Source of the DNA: Streptomyces rimosus subsp. rimosus
Lineage (GTDB): Bacteria; Actinomycetota; Actinomycetes; Streptomycetales; Streptomycetaceae
Assembly: GCF_000720725.1 (NCBI RefSeq)
Contig: NZ_JOCQ01000040.1
Location: forward strand, 1 to 64,000
Length of the DNA stretch: 64,000 bases
Direction of reading: 5' to 3'
Below the pieces are notes generated by a model. The model was not told the origin of the DNA. It ran no database searches and saw only the letters and a program-made list of their open reading frames with translations. The position numbers and the translations under genes are program-made. Positions 42,939 through 51,452 of the stretch are shown here, piece after piece (position 1 is the stretch's first letter; each line of letters begins with the position of its first letter).

Positions 42939-44816
42939 CTACCTCTTCAGTCGCAGCACCTGCGGGTCGTGGTCGCTCGACTGGTCCGCGTACTCCGCGT
43001 TGATGTGGACGATGTCGTAGTCCACGCGGCGCAGGTGGCGGCTGGTGAGCATGTGGTCCAGCACCTGCGAGTTGCCCTGGTAGACGTAGCCGTAGCGCTC
43101 GCCGCGCGGCAGCCGGTCGACGAGATCGGTGAGTACGCCGCCCTTGGTGAGCGCCTTCAGCGCGGGGGAGAACTGGTAGTCGTTGAGGTCGCCGGCCACC
43201 ACCACGTCCGCCTTCGGGTCCACCGTGAGCAGGTCCTCGACGAAGCCGTGCACCGCCTCGGCCTGCTGGACCCGCTGGGTCTCCGAGGTGCGCGCCGGGG
43301 GCTGGAAGCGGCTGTCGAGGCCCTGGTCGCCGCCCTTGGAGTTGAAGTGGTTGGCGACGACGAAGACCGGGCGGCCCTGGAAGGAGAACTGTCCGGCGAG
43401 CGGCTTGCGGCTGTTCGCCCAGGCCGGGTTGCCGGGGTCGATACGGCCCGGCGAGGCGGACAGGCGGGGCTTGCCGGGCGAGCCGGTCACCTTGACCGGG
43501 GTGGTGGCGTCGCCCCCGGCGATGTCCGTGAACGAGACCCGGTCCGGGTTGTAGAGGAACGCGGTCCGGATGTTGCCGCCGGGCTGGCCGCCGTCCTGGT
43601 CGTTGACCGGGTCGATCTGCCGCCAGGCGTAGGACGGGCCGCCGGCGGTCTTGACGGCGTCGGTGAGCTGCTTGAGCGTCGCCTCTGCGGAGACCGTGCC
43701 GTCGTCCGTGGGGCCGTTGTCGTCCTGGACCTCCTCCAGGGCCACGATGTCCGGCGACGCGAGGTTCTTCACCAGTGCCTCGGCCAGTCGCGCGAATTTG
43801 GCGGGCGGCGTCTTGGGCGAGAGGTTCTCGACGTTGTACGTGGCCACCGCCAGCTCGTCGGCGCGCTGCTTGCGCGTGGTCTCCCGGGCCGGGCCGCGGT
43901 CGGTGAGCGTGCCCAGCTCGGTGGCGGCGATCCCGTACCCGCCGAAGTTGTCGTAGTCCAGCGGGCCCGCGGTGGTGCCGGTCAGCAGGTCGCCGGTGTC
44001 GGCGACGGGGAAGGGCCGCTGGGCGAAGGGGATCAGCGAGGTGATCTTGACCCGTCCGGAGTTGGGGTCCCGGTACGAGCCGTAGAGCGTGCCGCCGCGC
44101 ACGGTGCGGTTGTGGCCCGGCTCGGCGGTCGCCCACAGCTCGTTGTGGGTGTTCGTCGGCCCGACGACGGACGCGTCGGTCAGGGAGACCCGCATGCCCT
44201 CCAGCGACTCGTAGCGGTCCAGGGCGTACGCGTTCGGGCGCAGCCGCAGGTTCTCGATGCTCTTGCCGCCCGCGGACGGGGCGTAACGATCCGGCACGGT
44301 CGAGGCGTTGAGCTTGAAGGCGGCCGGGAGCGGGTTGCCGGAGGAGGCGACGGTCCAGGCGGCGTCGGTGATCTCGGTGACGGACTGGAGGCCGGCCCGC
44401 TCGCCGCCCGGGTAGTACTCGCTGACCGTGCCGGAGACCCGTACGGAATCACCCACCGCCACCTTCGGCGTCTGCTTGCCGGTGAAGACGAAGACCGCCT
44501 CGCTGGTGGCCGGGTCGCGGTCCGGCCGCGGGTCCTGCACCCAGAAACCGCGGGCCGAGCCGAAGGCCCGTACCGCCGTGACCGTGCCGGGCACGTCCGC
44601 GACCTGCTTCCCGGCGAACGGCGACAGGCGGGTGGTGCCCTGGATGTCGTGGATACGGAGCTCCGCGGCCGAAGCGGACTGCGGGACCGCGAGCAGCCCG
44701 CCGGTCAGCGCGGCGGCGACCACCGCGGTCACGGCGGCGGGCCTGCGCAGCGTGCGGCGGCGGGGCGTACGGGTCGGGGCGTGCGGCGGTATGTGCGGCG
44801 GTGTCTGCGCGGACAC
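42939..44816 (-). CDS. Secreted endonuclease/exonuclease/phosphatase-family nuclease
   Basis: 625-residue exported protein. The GTG at 44816 (GGAGG 6 bases upstream) gives a signal peptide with an Arg-rich n-region and cleavage near ASA-AE (about residue 50). Residues about 51-200 form an OB-fold DNA-binding region (IHDIQGTTRLSPF to VSEYYPGG), as in YhcR-type nucleases. The C-terminal domain has the DNase I-like motifs VATYNVENLS, DIVALEEVQDDNG, VANHFNSKGGD, VVAGDLNDYQ and SDHDPQ, all catalytic residues present. It is probably an extracellular DNase for nutrient or phosphate scavenging. Confidence 0.92.
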   Translation of the reverse strand: MSAQTPPHIPPHAPTRTPRRRTLRRPAAVTAVVAAALTGGLLAVPQSASAAELRIHDIQGTTRLSPFAGKQVADVPGTVTAVRAFGSARGFWVQDPRPDRDPATSEAVFVFTGKQTPKVAVGDSVRVSGTVSEYYPGGERAGLQSVTEITDAAWTVASSGNPLPAAFKLNASTVPDRYAPSAGGKSIENLRLRPNAYALDRYESLEGMRVSLTDASVVGPTNTHNELWATAEPGHNRTVRGGTLYGSYRDPNSGRVKITSLIPFAQRPFPVADTGDLLTGTTAGPLDYDNFGGYGIAATELGTLTDRGPARETTRKQRADELAVATYNVENLSPKTPPAKFARLAEALVKNLASPDIVALEEVQDDNGPTDDGTVSAEATLKQLTDAVKTAGGPSYAWRQIDPVNDQDGGQPGGNIRTAFLYNPDRVSFTDIAGGDATTPVKVTGSPGKPRLSASPGRIDPGNPAWANSRKPLAGQFSFQGRPVFVVANHFNSKGGDQGLDSRFQPPARTSETQRVQQAEAVHGFVEDLLTVDPKADVVVAGDLNDYQFSPALKALTKGGVLTDLVDRLPRGERYGYVYQGNSQVLDHMLTSRHLRRVDYDIVHINAEYADQSSDHDPQVLRLKR

Positions 44817-45069
44817 GGCGGGCCTCCGGAAGGCGTGCGAGGGGTAGGGAGCAATCGGGTGGGAGAAGCGGAAGAAGGCGGAAAAGCAGTGGAGCGGAAA
44901 CGGTCCGGCCGCCTCTACGCGCGTCAATCTCTTGTGTGGCCACCGCAGTTGTCAAGGTTCGCCGGGTGTACGGGCACGGAAACCCAGGTGAACCGCCCGA
45001 GATGCGCGGAATTCCGTCTACGCTGGGGCGTCGTACGAGCCGTAGTCCGCACGAGGAGCTGAACCCGAG

Positions 45070-46569
45070 ATGTCCGCAGACCGCCCCACCCTGCCGCCGG
45101 TGCGGCTGCACTCCGACGCGGAGCTGGCGCGGGACGCGCTGAGCGCGCCGCTGTTCGCCCGGGCCGCGCAGCTGGCCCGCTGGGCCGAGCCCGGCGTGCC
45201 CGTCGGCGTCGGCGGCGAACTCCTCCAGGAGCAGCTGGCCGCCGCCGTCGGCCACCTCGGCCTGAGCGCGGACGAGGACGGCGCCGGGTACGCCGCCGAG
45301 GCCTGGCAGCTGGCGGTCGACACCGGTCTGGTGGAGATCGAGGAGAGCGCGGAGACCGCCGAGGAGGGCGAGACGCTGCCCGACGACGCGGCGGCCGGCA
45401 CCGCCACGCCCGGTGAGGAACTGGCGCTGCTGACCTCCGGCAGCCCGCAGGACATCCTGGACATCTGGCTCGGCGGCATGGAGACCGTGCTCGCCGACGC
45501 GGTGGCGCCCGACCTCTCCGAGATCGCCGACCAGATCGCCGAGGGCGGCGACCTGGACCTGGACGCGATCGACTGGAACCCGGAGGAGGAGGCCGAGCTG
45601 CTGGACGGCATCCTCGGCAACCTCTACCTGCTCACCGCGCTGAACGAGGACCCCGAGCAGGCCGTGCCGCTGCCCGCGCTCGCCGCCTCGATGATCGTGC
45701 CGGACGACATGGACGAGCCGACCGACGACATCCTCGAAGAGGTGTCGGAGGCGATGATGCGGCTCGACGACCAGTTCCGGGTGCTGGAGCCGATCGGCCT
45801 GGTCGCGTACCGGCCGGTGGACGAGGCGCTGATCGAGGAGCTGGACGAGGACGGCGCCACCGTGAAGTCCCCCGAGCCCCTGGAGGACGAGGACGTCTCC
45901 CGTTACGGGATGGTCCGGCTCACCCCGCTGGGCATCTACGCCGTACGGGCCCGGATGCTGGACGCCGGGGTGGACGCCCCGGCCGTCGGCGACCTCACCG
46001 ACAAGGGCGCCGACGTCCTGCTGGACGCCCTGCCCGGCTACCCGGAGCCGCTGGCCCAGGCCGAGTCCGAGCAGTGGCTCGCGGCCCGCAAGCCCCTGGA
46101 CGCCGCCCGCGACCTGCTCGCCGCCGCCCGCGGCGACGACGAGGACGGGCCGCTGCGCCGACTGGCCTGCCAGCAGACGCTGTCGCTGGCCGGACCGGAG
46201 GCCGAGCCCGCGCTGCGCGAGGTGCTCGACGACCGGCAGCTGGGCGGCCTGGCCCGGGTGTGGCTCGCCGAGCACGGCGCCACGGACGTCCCCGAGCCGT
46301 CCCAGGACATGATCTTCTGGCTGACCGTGGACACCATCGCGGCGCAGCTCGGCGCGGCCGACGCCGCCGAGGAGAGCGCGGCCGAGCTGCGCGCCCTGGT
46401 CGAGGGCCTGGTCGGCCAGCACAGCGGCTTCTTCGACACGGCCTGGCGGGTGGACCACCCGGCGACCGCCGACGTGCTGGAGGCCATGGGGCGCCTGCAC
46501 CCGGACAAGAAGACCGCCAAGGAGGCACGTAAGGCCGCCTTCAAGGCGCGCTCGCGCCAGGAGAGCTGA
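45070..46569 (+). CDS. Conserved acidic hypothetical protein
   Basis: 499-residue cytosolic protein, strongly acidic and Ala/Glu/Leu-rich, without recognised catalytic motifs. The N-terminal half looks helical with tandem winged-helix-like stretches (LLQEQLAAAVGHLGLSADEDG; LRPLGLVAYR-like region around 240). The C-terminal part has HEAT-like helices (LLAAARGDDEDGPLRRLACQQTLSL, LREVLDDRQLGGLARVWLAEHG). It resembles a protein family common in Streptomyces but of unknown role. ATG with AGGAG 11 bases upstream; double terminator afterwards. Confidence 0.82.
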   Translation: MSADRPTLPPVRLHSDAELARDALSAPLFARAAQLARWAEPGVPVGVGGELLQEQLAAAVGHLGLSADEDGAGYAAEAWQLAVDTGLVEIEESAETAEEGETLPDDAAAGTATPGEELALLTSGSPQDILDIWLGGMETVLADAVAPDLSEIADQIAEGGDLDLDAIDWNPEEEAELLDGILGNLYLLTALNEDPEQAVPLPALAASMIVPDDMDEPTDDILEEVSEAMMRLDDQFRVLEPIGLVAYRPVDEALIEELDEDGATVKSPEPLEDEDVSRYGMVRLTPLGIYAVRARMLDAGVDAPAVGDLTDKGADVLLDALPGYPEPLAQAESEQWLAARKPLDAARDLLAAARGDDEDGPLRRLACQQTLSLAGPEAEPALREVLDDRQLGGLARVWLAEHGATDVPEPSQDMIFWLTVDTIAAQLGAADAAEESAAELRALVEGLVGQHSGFFDTAWRVDHPATADVLEAMGRLHPDKKTAKEARKAAFKARSRQES

Positions 46570-46576
46570 GGCTTTT

Positions 46577-46647
46577 GCGGCGGCTCCCGCGAGCCGCCGC
46601 GACCGGCGGGCGGCCGGGGCACCTCGGTGCTCCCGCCGCCCGCCGGC
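46577..46647. terminator. Two stacked hairpins between convergent genes
   Basis: GCGGCGGCTC/GAGCCGCCGC (46577-46600) and CCGGCGGGCGGC/GCCGCCCGCCGG (46603-46646), the latter followed by CCCTTT. They probably stop both converging transcripts. Confidence 0.8.
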
Positions 46648-46669
46648 CCTTTCCGGCGGAGGTGCGCCG

Positions 46670-47110
46670 TCAGCACACGATCTGCGTCGTGTGGTTGAAC
46701 GAGGTGGACTGGCCGTTGAACCCGTAGGTGCCGCGGTAGGACAGCGGGACCTGGAACTGGCCGATGATGGTGACCGTGGCGGCGCAGTTGCCGCCGCTGC
46801 CCGGACGCTTGGCGTCGATCCGCAGCGAGCTGCCGATCGAGCCGCCGGTGATGTCCCACGGAGCGCCGCAGATGCCGGTGGTGATCCGGCCGCCCGTGAT
46901 GACGTTGGTGTTCGGGTTGTAGTTGACCTCCATGTCGAAGGTGAGCGCCTGGTTGTGGAGCGCCATCTTCTGGGTGACCTGAAGGGCCTCGGCGGAGACG
47001 TCGCGCTGGACGGCGAACGCCTCGTCACGGGTCTTGACCTCGGAGCCCTGGGCGTTGATGAACTGGTGCTCGTGGCCCGGACCCTTCTTCTTCGGTGCTG
47101 CGCTTGTCAT
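46670..47110 (-). CDS. Small beta-rich protein in an operon with a trypsin-like protease
   Basis: 146-residue protein of unknown family, 23 bases downstream of the protease gene, with a GGGAG ribosome site. The N terminus is polar and helical (KKKGPGHEHQF to DVSAEALQVTQKMALHNQALTF). The rest alternates strands: MEVNYNPNTNVITGG, GICGAPWDITGGSIG, CAATVTIIGQFQVPLSYRGTYGF. It ends exactly at a Cys (TTQIVC). No signal peptide. The gene order suggests a substrate, inhibitor or partner of the protease; that is an inference. Confidence 0.8.
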   Translation of the reverse strand: MTSAAPKKKGPGHEHQFINAQGSEVKTRDEAFAVQRDVSAEALQVTQKMALHNQALTFDMEVNYNPNTNVITGGRITTGICGAPWDITGGSIGSSLRIDAKRPGSGGNCAATVTIIGQFQVPLSYRGTYGFNGQSTSFNHTTQIVC

Positions 47111-47133
47111 GGCTCTCCCTCAGGCTCGGTGGG

Positions 47134-48297
47134 TCAGGCCAGCTGCTCGGCGACCTCGACGCGCAGCAGCGTGCGGACGGTCTCGAAGTGGTTGACGATG
47201 GTGACCGTCGACGAGCCCGCGAAGAGCAGACCGACCGCGACGTTGTCGAGCGAGGTCACCAGCGAACCGGAGTCGCCGCCCGCCGAGATGTTCGTGGTCA
47301 TGATCTGGTCCTTGAAGCGCGCCGTACCGGCCGTGCCGTAGTTCACGTCGACCGTGGCGTCGGTGGAGACGATCCGCCCGAAGCTGATGTTGGTGGTCCG
47401 GCCGGTCTTCTTCACCAGGTCGCCCACCGCCACCGCCGACTTGCGGCGCCAGGCGCGCGGCGCGCCGCTGAAGTACGTCTGGCGCGTGGCGTCCTCGAAC
47501 TCGATCTTCGCCAGCGCCGCGTCCACCACGTTGTTGTGCTGCGTCAGCGGGATCTGCGGAGCGAACTGGATCGAGATGAAGCGGTCCAGTGTGCCGATCC
47601 GGTCCGCGGGGTCCGTACCGCCGTCGAACTTGCCCGGCTGCAGTACGGCGCTGCCCAGCGGCGCCCGGTTGGAGTCCGCGAGGACGTGGTTGTTGCTCAG
47701 GATGTAGAACTTGCCCGGTACGCCGAGGCCGGGCGCCGGCGGGTTGGTCGCGGCGCCGGGCAGGAAGTCGTACACCACGCTGCCCAGCGTGCCGGCGGTG
47801 ACCTGCACGTTGCCGACGGAGAAGCCGGCCGGGCAGGGCCGCATCCGACGCTTGAGCAGCTGCGGCTCCAGGGCGCTGCCGAGCTGGCTCAGCTCTTCGA
47901 GCAGCGGCTGGGCGAGCGCGCTCATCCGGCCGCCGTCGCCCGCGAGACCGCCCTGCTCCTCGGAGCGCGACCGGCCCTGCTGCCCGCCCGGTACGCGCTG
48001 CTGCGGCTGGGCGGAGATGTGGCCGACGGCCAGGACGTCGGTCGGGGTGCCGTCGTCCATCTCGCGCGGGATCACGTCCCGCTCCGGGAGCATCGACTCC
48101 GGGACCTTCTGCGTGACGAAGACCAGCACGGCTTCCTCGCCCGTGGGCTCGCCGTTGGTCCACTTCACGCCGTGCCCGAAGCCGACGACGTTCGCGGTCG
48201 GGTTCTGCGGGTGCATGAAGTCGGAAAGTGCCTGCTGGCGGGAGGTGTCGCTGACCTGACCTCCGGTGGGTCCGCGCATCATCTCGGGCTGGTTCAC
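47134..48297 (-). CDS. Signal-less trypsin-like serine protease fold protein
   Basis: 387-residue protein with a complete chymotrypsin-type triad: H204 in ILSNNHVLA, D259 in NNVVDAALAKI and S343 in GGDSGSLV. Before it, residues about 36-92 form a separate domain (NVVGFGHGVKWTNGE to DDGTPTDVLAVG) that I recognise as the recurrent N-terminal part of bacterial relatives of plant NAL1-type proteases. A Gln/Gly-rich linker (97-125) joins the two. There is no signal peptide or membrane segment, unlike most Streptomyces trypsin-like enzymes, so it probably acts in the cytoplasm or uses another export route. GTG start. First gene of a two-gene operon. Confidence 0.85.
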   Translation of the reverse strand: MNQPEMMRGPTGGQVSDTSRQQALSDFMHPQNPTANVVGFGHGVKWTNGEPTGEEAVLVFVTQKVPESMLPERDVIPREMDDGTPTDVLAVGHISAQPQQRVPGGQQGRSRSEEQGGLAGDGGRMSALAQPLLEELSQLGSALEPQLLKRRMRPCPAGFSVGNVQVTAGTLGSVVYDFLPGAATNPPAPGLGVPGKFYILSNNHVLADSNRAPLGSAVLQPGKFDGGTDPADRIGTLDRFISIQFAPQIPLTQHNNVVDAALAKIEFEDATRQTYFSGAPRAWRRKSAVAVGDLVKKTGRTTNISFGRIVSTDATVDVNYGTAGTARFKDQIMTTNISAGGDSGSLVTSLDNVAVGLLFAGSSTVTIVNHFETVRTLLRVEVAEQLA

Positions 48298-48766
48298 ACC
48301 AGACCACCTCTTCCCCGGTGGGCGTCCCGCGCGGCTCTCAGCCGTGCGTCCGGTGGCGCGAAGGCTCCCGCGTACGGGCGGCTACGGCTGCGGGGCGGGA
48401 CCGCGTTCGCTTCACGAGCCCGGACCGCGTACGGCGGCGGGCTCTCAGGGGAGGACGGGAACCCGGCACGGAACAGCTCCCCGGGCGGTTCCGTACGGCT
48501 CCGGGCGCTCCGCTCTCCCTACGGGTGATGCAGGTAGGGACTGTCTATTGCCGGGGCCGGTCGGCGGTCAAGGAGGTACGCGATAAATCTTGCGCTTACT
48601 GCGCAGATGCCCCTGATGACCTTGTTTGCCATGATTTTCCGGGGTGGAGGGAAACGCTTCCCGGACATCGCGGTGTCGTACCGGGTTCAACCGCAGTTCG
48701 CCGCGGCGCGCCAGTGTGTGCCGTACAGCGCACAGCACTCCCGTACCGGCCCGTCCAGGAGATGAC
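48298..48766. promoter_or_regulatory. Divergent region before the PhoX gene with candidate PHO box
   Basis: This 469-base gap lies between the protease (minus) and PhoX-type (plus) genes. At 48685-48706 GTTCAACCGCA and GTTCGCCGCGG are adjacent 11-bp direct repeats resembling the Streptomyces PHO box (GTTCACC core); a TACAGC at 48724-48729 could be the -10. The rest is GC-rich with several short open frames that have no recognisable product. No promoter for the protease operon was identified. Confidence 0.5.
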
Positions 48767-50215
48767 ATGCCGCTCACCCGCAGAGACTTCGCCAAGCGCT
48801 CCGCCGCCGGTGCCGGCATCGCACTGACCGGCAGCGTGGGCGTCCTGGCCACCGCGCCCGGCGCCATCGGGCAGGAGCTCCCGGAACAGCAGTCGCCGGG
48901 TACGGGGGGCGGCGTACGCGGGCGCGCGCCCGGCTACGGGCCGCTGGTCGACGACCCGGCCGGCATCCTGGCCCTGCCCGCCGGATTCACGTACAAGATC
49001 ATCACGCGGACCGGTGTCACCAAGCTGGAGAGCGGCGAGTCCACCCCCTCGAACCACGACGGCACCGCCGCCTTCGAGGGCCCGCGCGGCGCCACCCTGC
49101 TCGTCAACAACCATGAGCTGAAGGGCCCGCGCGCGAAGTGGCCGCACCCGGTCCCGCTCGCCGACGGCCTGGTCTACGACCCGGCGGCAGCCGGCGGCTG
49201 CACGGTCGTCGAGATCTCCCGGGACGGCTCGCACATCGCCGAACGGGTCGGCATCGCCGGCACCTCCACCAACTGCGCCGGCGGCCGAACCCCCTGGGGC
49301 ACCTGGCTGACCTGCGAGGAAACCGAGGACAAGGCCGGCCAGAACGGCATGACCAAGGACCACGGCTATGTCTTCGAGGTCGACCCCCACGATCCCTGCG
49401 CGGCCCGCACGCCCCTGCCCGTCAAGGCGCTGGGCCGCTACGCCCACGAAGCCGTCGTCGTGGATCCCCGACGCGGCCACCTCTACCTCACCGAGGACGC
49501 CGACCGCCCCAACGGCCTCCTCTACCGCTGGACCCCGCCGAGCGGCTTCCGGCACGGCCGCGGGCGGCTGCGCGCCCTGGCCGACGACGCGGGCGTGCTG
49601 GCCGCGTTCCGCTGCTACGACTCCGGCGGCCGCTTCGTCGACGACCTCTCCCGCGCCACGAGGACCGGCACGGTCTACGGCGTCGACTGGATCGAGGTCC
49701 CCGACCGCGACGCGCGCCACACCCCCGTACGCAAGCAGTTCACCGACGGCCTGATCACCCGCGCCCGCAAGCTGGAAGGCATGTGGTGGGCCGACGGCGG
49801 CGCGTACATCGTCGCCTCGTACGCCCGCGAGGAGAGCCCCGTCCGCCACGACGGCCAGGTCTGGTTCTACGACCCGCGCCGCCGCACCCTGACCCTGAAG
49901 GTGCTGCTCGGCGTCAACCCGGCCCCCGGCGAGGACGGCGCGTTCGACGGTCCCGACAACATCACCGTCTCCCCGTACGGCGGCCTGATCATCGCCGAGG
50001 ACGGCGAGGGCGTCCAGCACCTGTTCGGCGCCACCGACGACGGCCGCACGTACCCGATCGCCCGCAACGACCTGAACATCGGCACCCCCGACGCCCCCGC
50101 CTACAGCGAATTCACCGGCCCGGTCTTCTCGCCCGACGGCCGCACGCTGTTCGCCAACATCCAGGAGCCGGGGATCATGCTGGCGATCAGGGGGCCATGG
50201 CGGTGGCAGGGGTGA
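48767..50215 (+). CDS. PhoX-type alkaline phosphatase (DUF839), Tat-exported
   Basis: 482-residue secreted protein. The N terminus is a twin-arginine signal (TRRDFAKRS, residues 4-12, then a hydrophobic stretch), as expected for PhoX enzymes that fold with calcium and iron before export. Family features: TPSNHDGTAAF, NNHE, GTSTNCAGGRTPWGTWLTCEE (the core PhoX/DUF839 block), GRYAHEAVVVDP, FDGPDNITVSPYGGLIIAEDG and the C-terminal SPDGRTLFANIQEPG. AGGAG lies 5 bases before the ATG; the frame is open further upstream without a start that fits. A PHO-box-like repeat upstream suggests induction by phosphate starvation. Confidence 0.92.
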   Translation: MPLTRRDFAKRSAAGAGIALTGSVGVLATAPGAIGQELPEQQSPGTGGGVRGRAPGYGPLVDDPAGILALPAGFTYKIITRTGVTKLESGESTPSNHDGTAAFEGPRGATLLVNNHELKGPRAKWPHPVPLADGLVYDPAAAGGCTVVEISRDGSHIAERVGIAGTSTNCAGGRTPWGTWLTCEETEDKAGQNGMTKDHGYVFEVDPHDPCAARTPLPVKALGRYAHEAVVVDPRRGHLYLTEDADRPNGLLYRWTPPSGFRHGRGRLRALADDAGVLAAFRCYDSGGRFVDDLSRATRTGTVYGVDWIEVPDRDARHTPVRKQFTDGLITRARKLEGMWWADGGAYIVASYAREESPVRHDGQVWFYDPRRRTLTLKVLLGVNPAPGEDGAFDGPDNITVSPYGGLIIAEDGEGVQHLFGATDDGRTYPIARNDLNIGTPDAPAYSEFTGPVFSPDGRTLFANIQEPGIMLAIRGPWRWQG

Positions 50216-50293
50216 TGGCCGCGGGGGCCGGTGACGGGTGACCGGCGCGCAGCCGCCAGGAATCCCGGCCGCAGCCGTCACGTTGTACGAAAA

Positions 50294-51409
50294 GTGAGCA
50301 CGCGGACCACCACCACGACGCAGACGGCCGGGCGGGCAGCCCGGGAGGCCGACGGGCAGGCACCCGGAACCGCAGGCCCGGCCGGGGACCGGTCCCCACG
50401 CCTCCGTACCCCCTTCTCCATCCTCGACCGCTCCCGGACCCGGCAGGGCCACCCGGAGGCCGAGGCGCTCCGCGACACCATCGACCTCGCCCGGCACGCC
50501 GAAGCGCTCGGCTACCACCGCTTCTGGGTCTCCGAGCACCACAGCGTGCCGGGCGTCGCCGGTTCGGCACCGACCGTGCTCGCCGCCGCGGTGGCCTCCG
50601 CGACCTCCCGCATCCGGGTCGGCACGGGCGGCGTCATGCTCCCCAACCACCGCCCGCTGGTGGTCGCCGAACAGTTCGGCGTCCTCGAATCCCTCTTCCC
50701 CGGCCGCATCGACATGGGCCTCGGCCGCTCCGTCGGCTTCACCGACGGCATCCGCAGAGCCCTCGGCACCGACAAGGAAGCAGCCGACTCCTTCGCCACC
50801 CAACTGTCCGAACTCACCGCCTACTTCACCGACGGCCCGCGCCCCCACCCCCAGGTGCACGCCCGCCCGGCGGAGGGCCTGCGCGTCCCCGCCTTCGTCC
50901 TGGCCACCGGCGCGGGCGCGGACATCGCGGCCCGCGCCGGCCTGGCCCTGGTCATCGGCGACCTACGCGGCCGCGAAGCAATGCAGGCAGCCATCGACCG
51001 CTACCGCTCCGCCTTCGAACCCTCGCCCCTCTGGCCCCGCCCGTACGTCATCGTCTCCGGGACGGTAGCCGTGGCCGAAACCCGCGAGGAGGCCCGCGGC
51101 CTCCTCCTTTCCGAAGCCTGGTCGATGGCCTATTCGCGTACTCACGGCGTCTTCCCGCCACTGGAACCGGCCGAGACCGTCACCGCCCGCGAACCGGACC
51201 TCTCCCCGAAACAGCGCGCCTTTTACGAATCCGCTCTGCTGGGACACATTTACGGTACGGAGCCGGAGGTGGGGGCCGAACTGGACGAGCTGCTGACCGG
51301 GACCGGTGCCGACGAGTTCTTGGTGACGACGAGTACGTATGAACGGGCGGGGTTGCTGGAGTCTTATGAGCGGTTGGCGGGGGTGGTGGGGGTGAGCGGA
51401 ACAGCCTGA
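50294..51409 (+). CDS. LLM-class (luciferase-like) flavin-dependent oxidoreductase
   Basis: 371-residue luciferase-like monooxygenase family protein. Motifs: FSILDRSRTRQGHPEAEALR at the start of the barrel, YHRFWVSEHHSVPG, IRVGTGGVMLPNHRPLVVAEQFGVLE and IDMGLGRS. This subfamily is abundant in Streptomyces; substrates are mostly unknown. The first ~45 residues are Thr/Ala-rich and not conserved, so the start is uncertain: GTG 50294 or GTG 50231. It converges on the Fic gene. Confidence 0.87.
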   Translation: MSTRTTTTTQTAGRAAREADGQAPGTAGPAGDRSPRLRTPFSILDRSRTRQGHPEAEALRDTIDLARHAEALGYHRFWVSEHHSVPGVAGSAPTVLAAAVASATSRIRVGTGGVMLPNHRPLVVAEQFGVLESLFPGRIDMGLGRSVGFTDGIRRALGTDKEAADSFATQLSELTAYFTDGPRPHPQVHARPAEGLRVPAFVLATGAGADIAARAGLALVIGDLRGREAMQAAIDRYRSAFEPSPLWPRPYVIVSGTVAVAETREEARGLLLSEAWSMAYSRTHGVFPPLEPAETVTAREPDLSPKQRAFYESALLGHIYGTEPEVGAELDELLTGTGADEFLVTTSTYERAGLLESYERLAGVVGVSGTA

Positions 51410-51452
51410 TCCTCACCCGCACTGCAAGTCGTACGGCCGTATGGCGCGCGGG

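Noticed and set aside
48318..48827. Plus-strand ORF of 169 codons upstream of PhoX
   Set aside because: It overlaps the PhoX start in another frame, with mixed low-complexity sequence and no ribosome site.
48568..48867. Small minus-strand ORF over the PhoX signal region
   Set aside because: No ribosome site or recognisable product; it overlaps the candidate PHO box and the Tat signal of the phosphatase.
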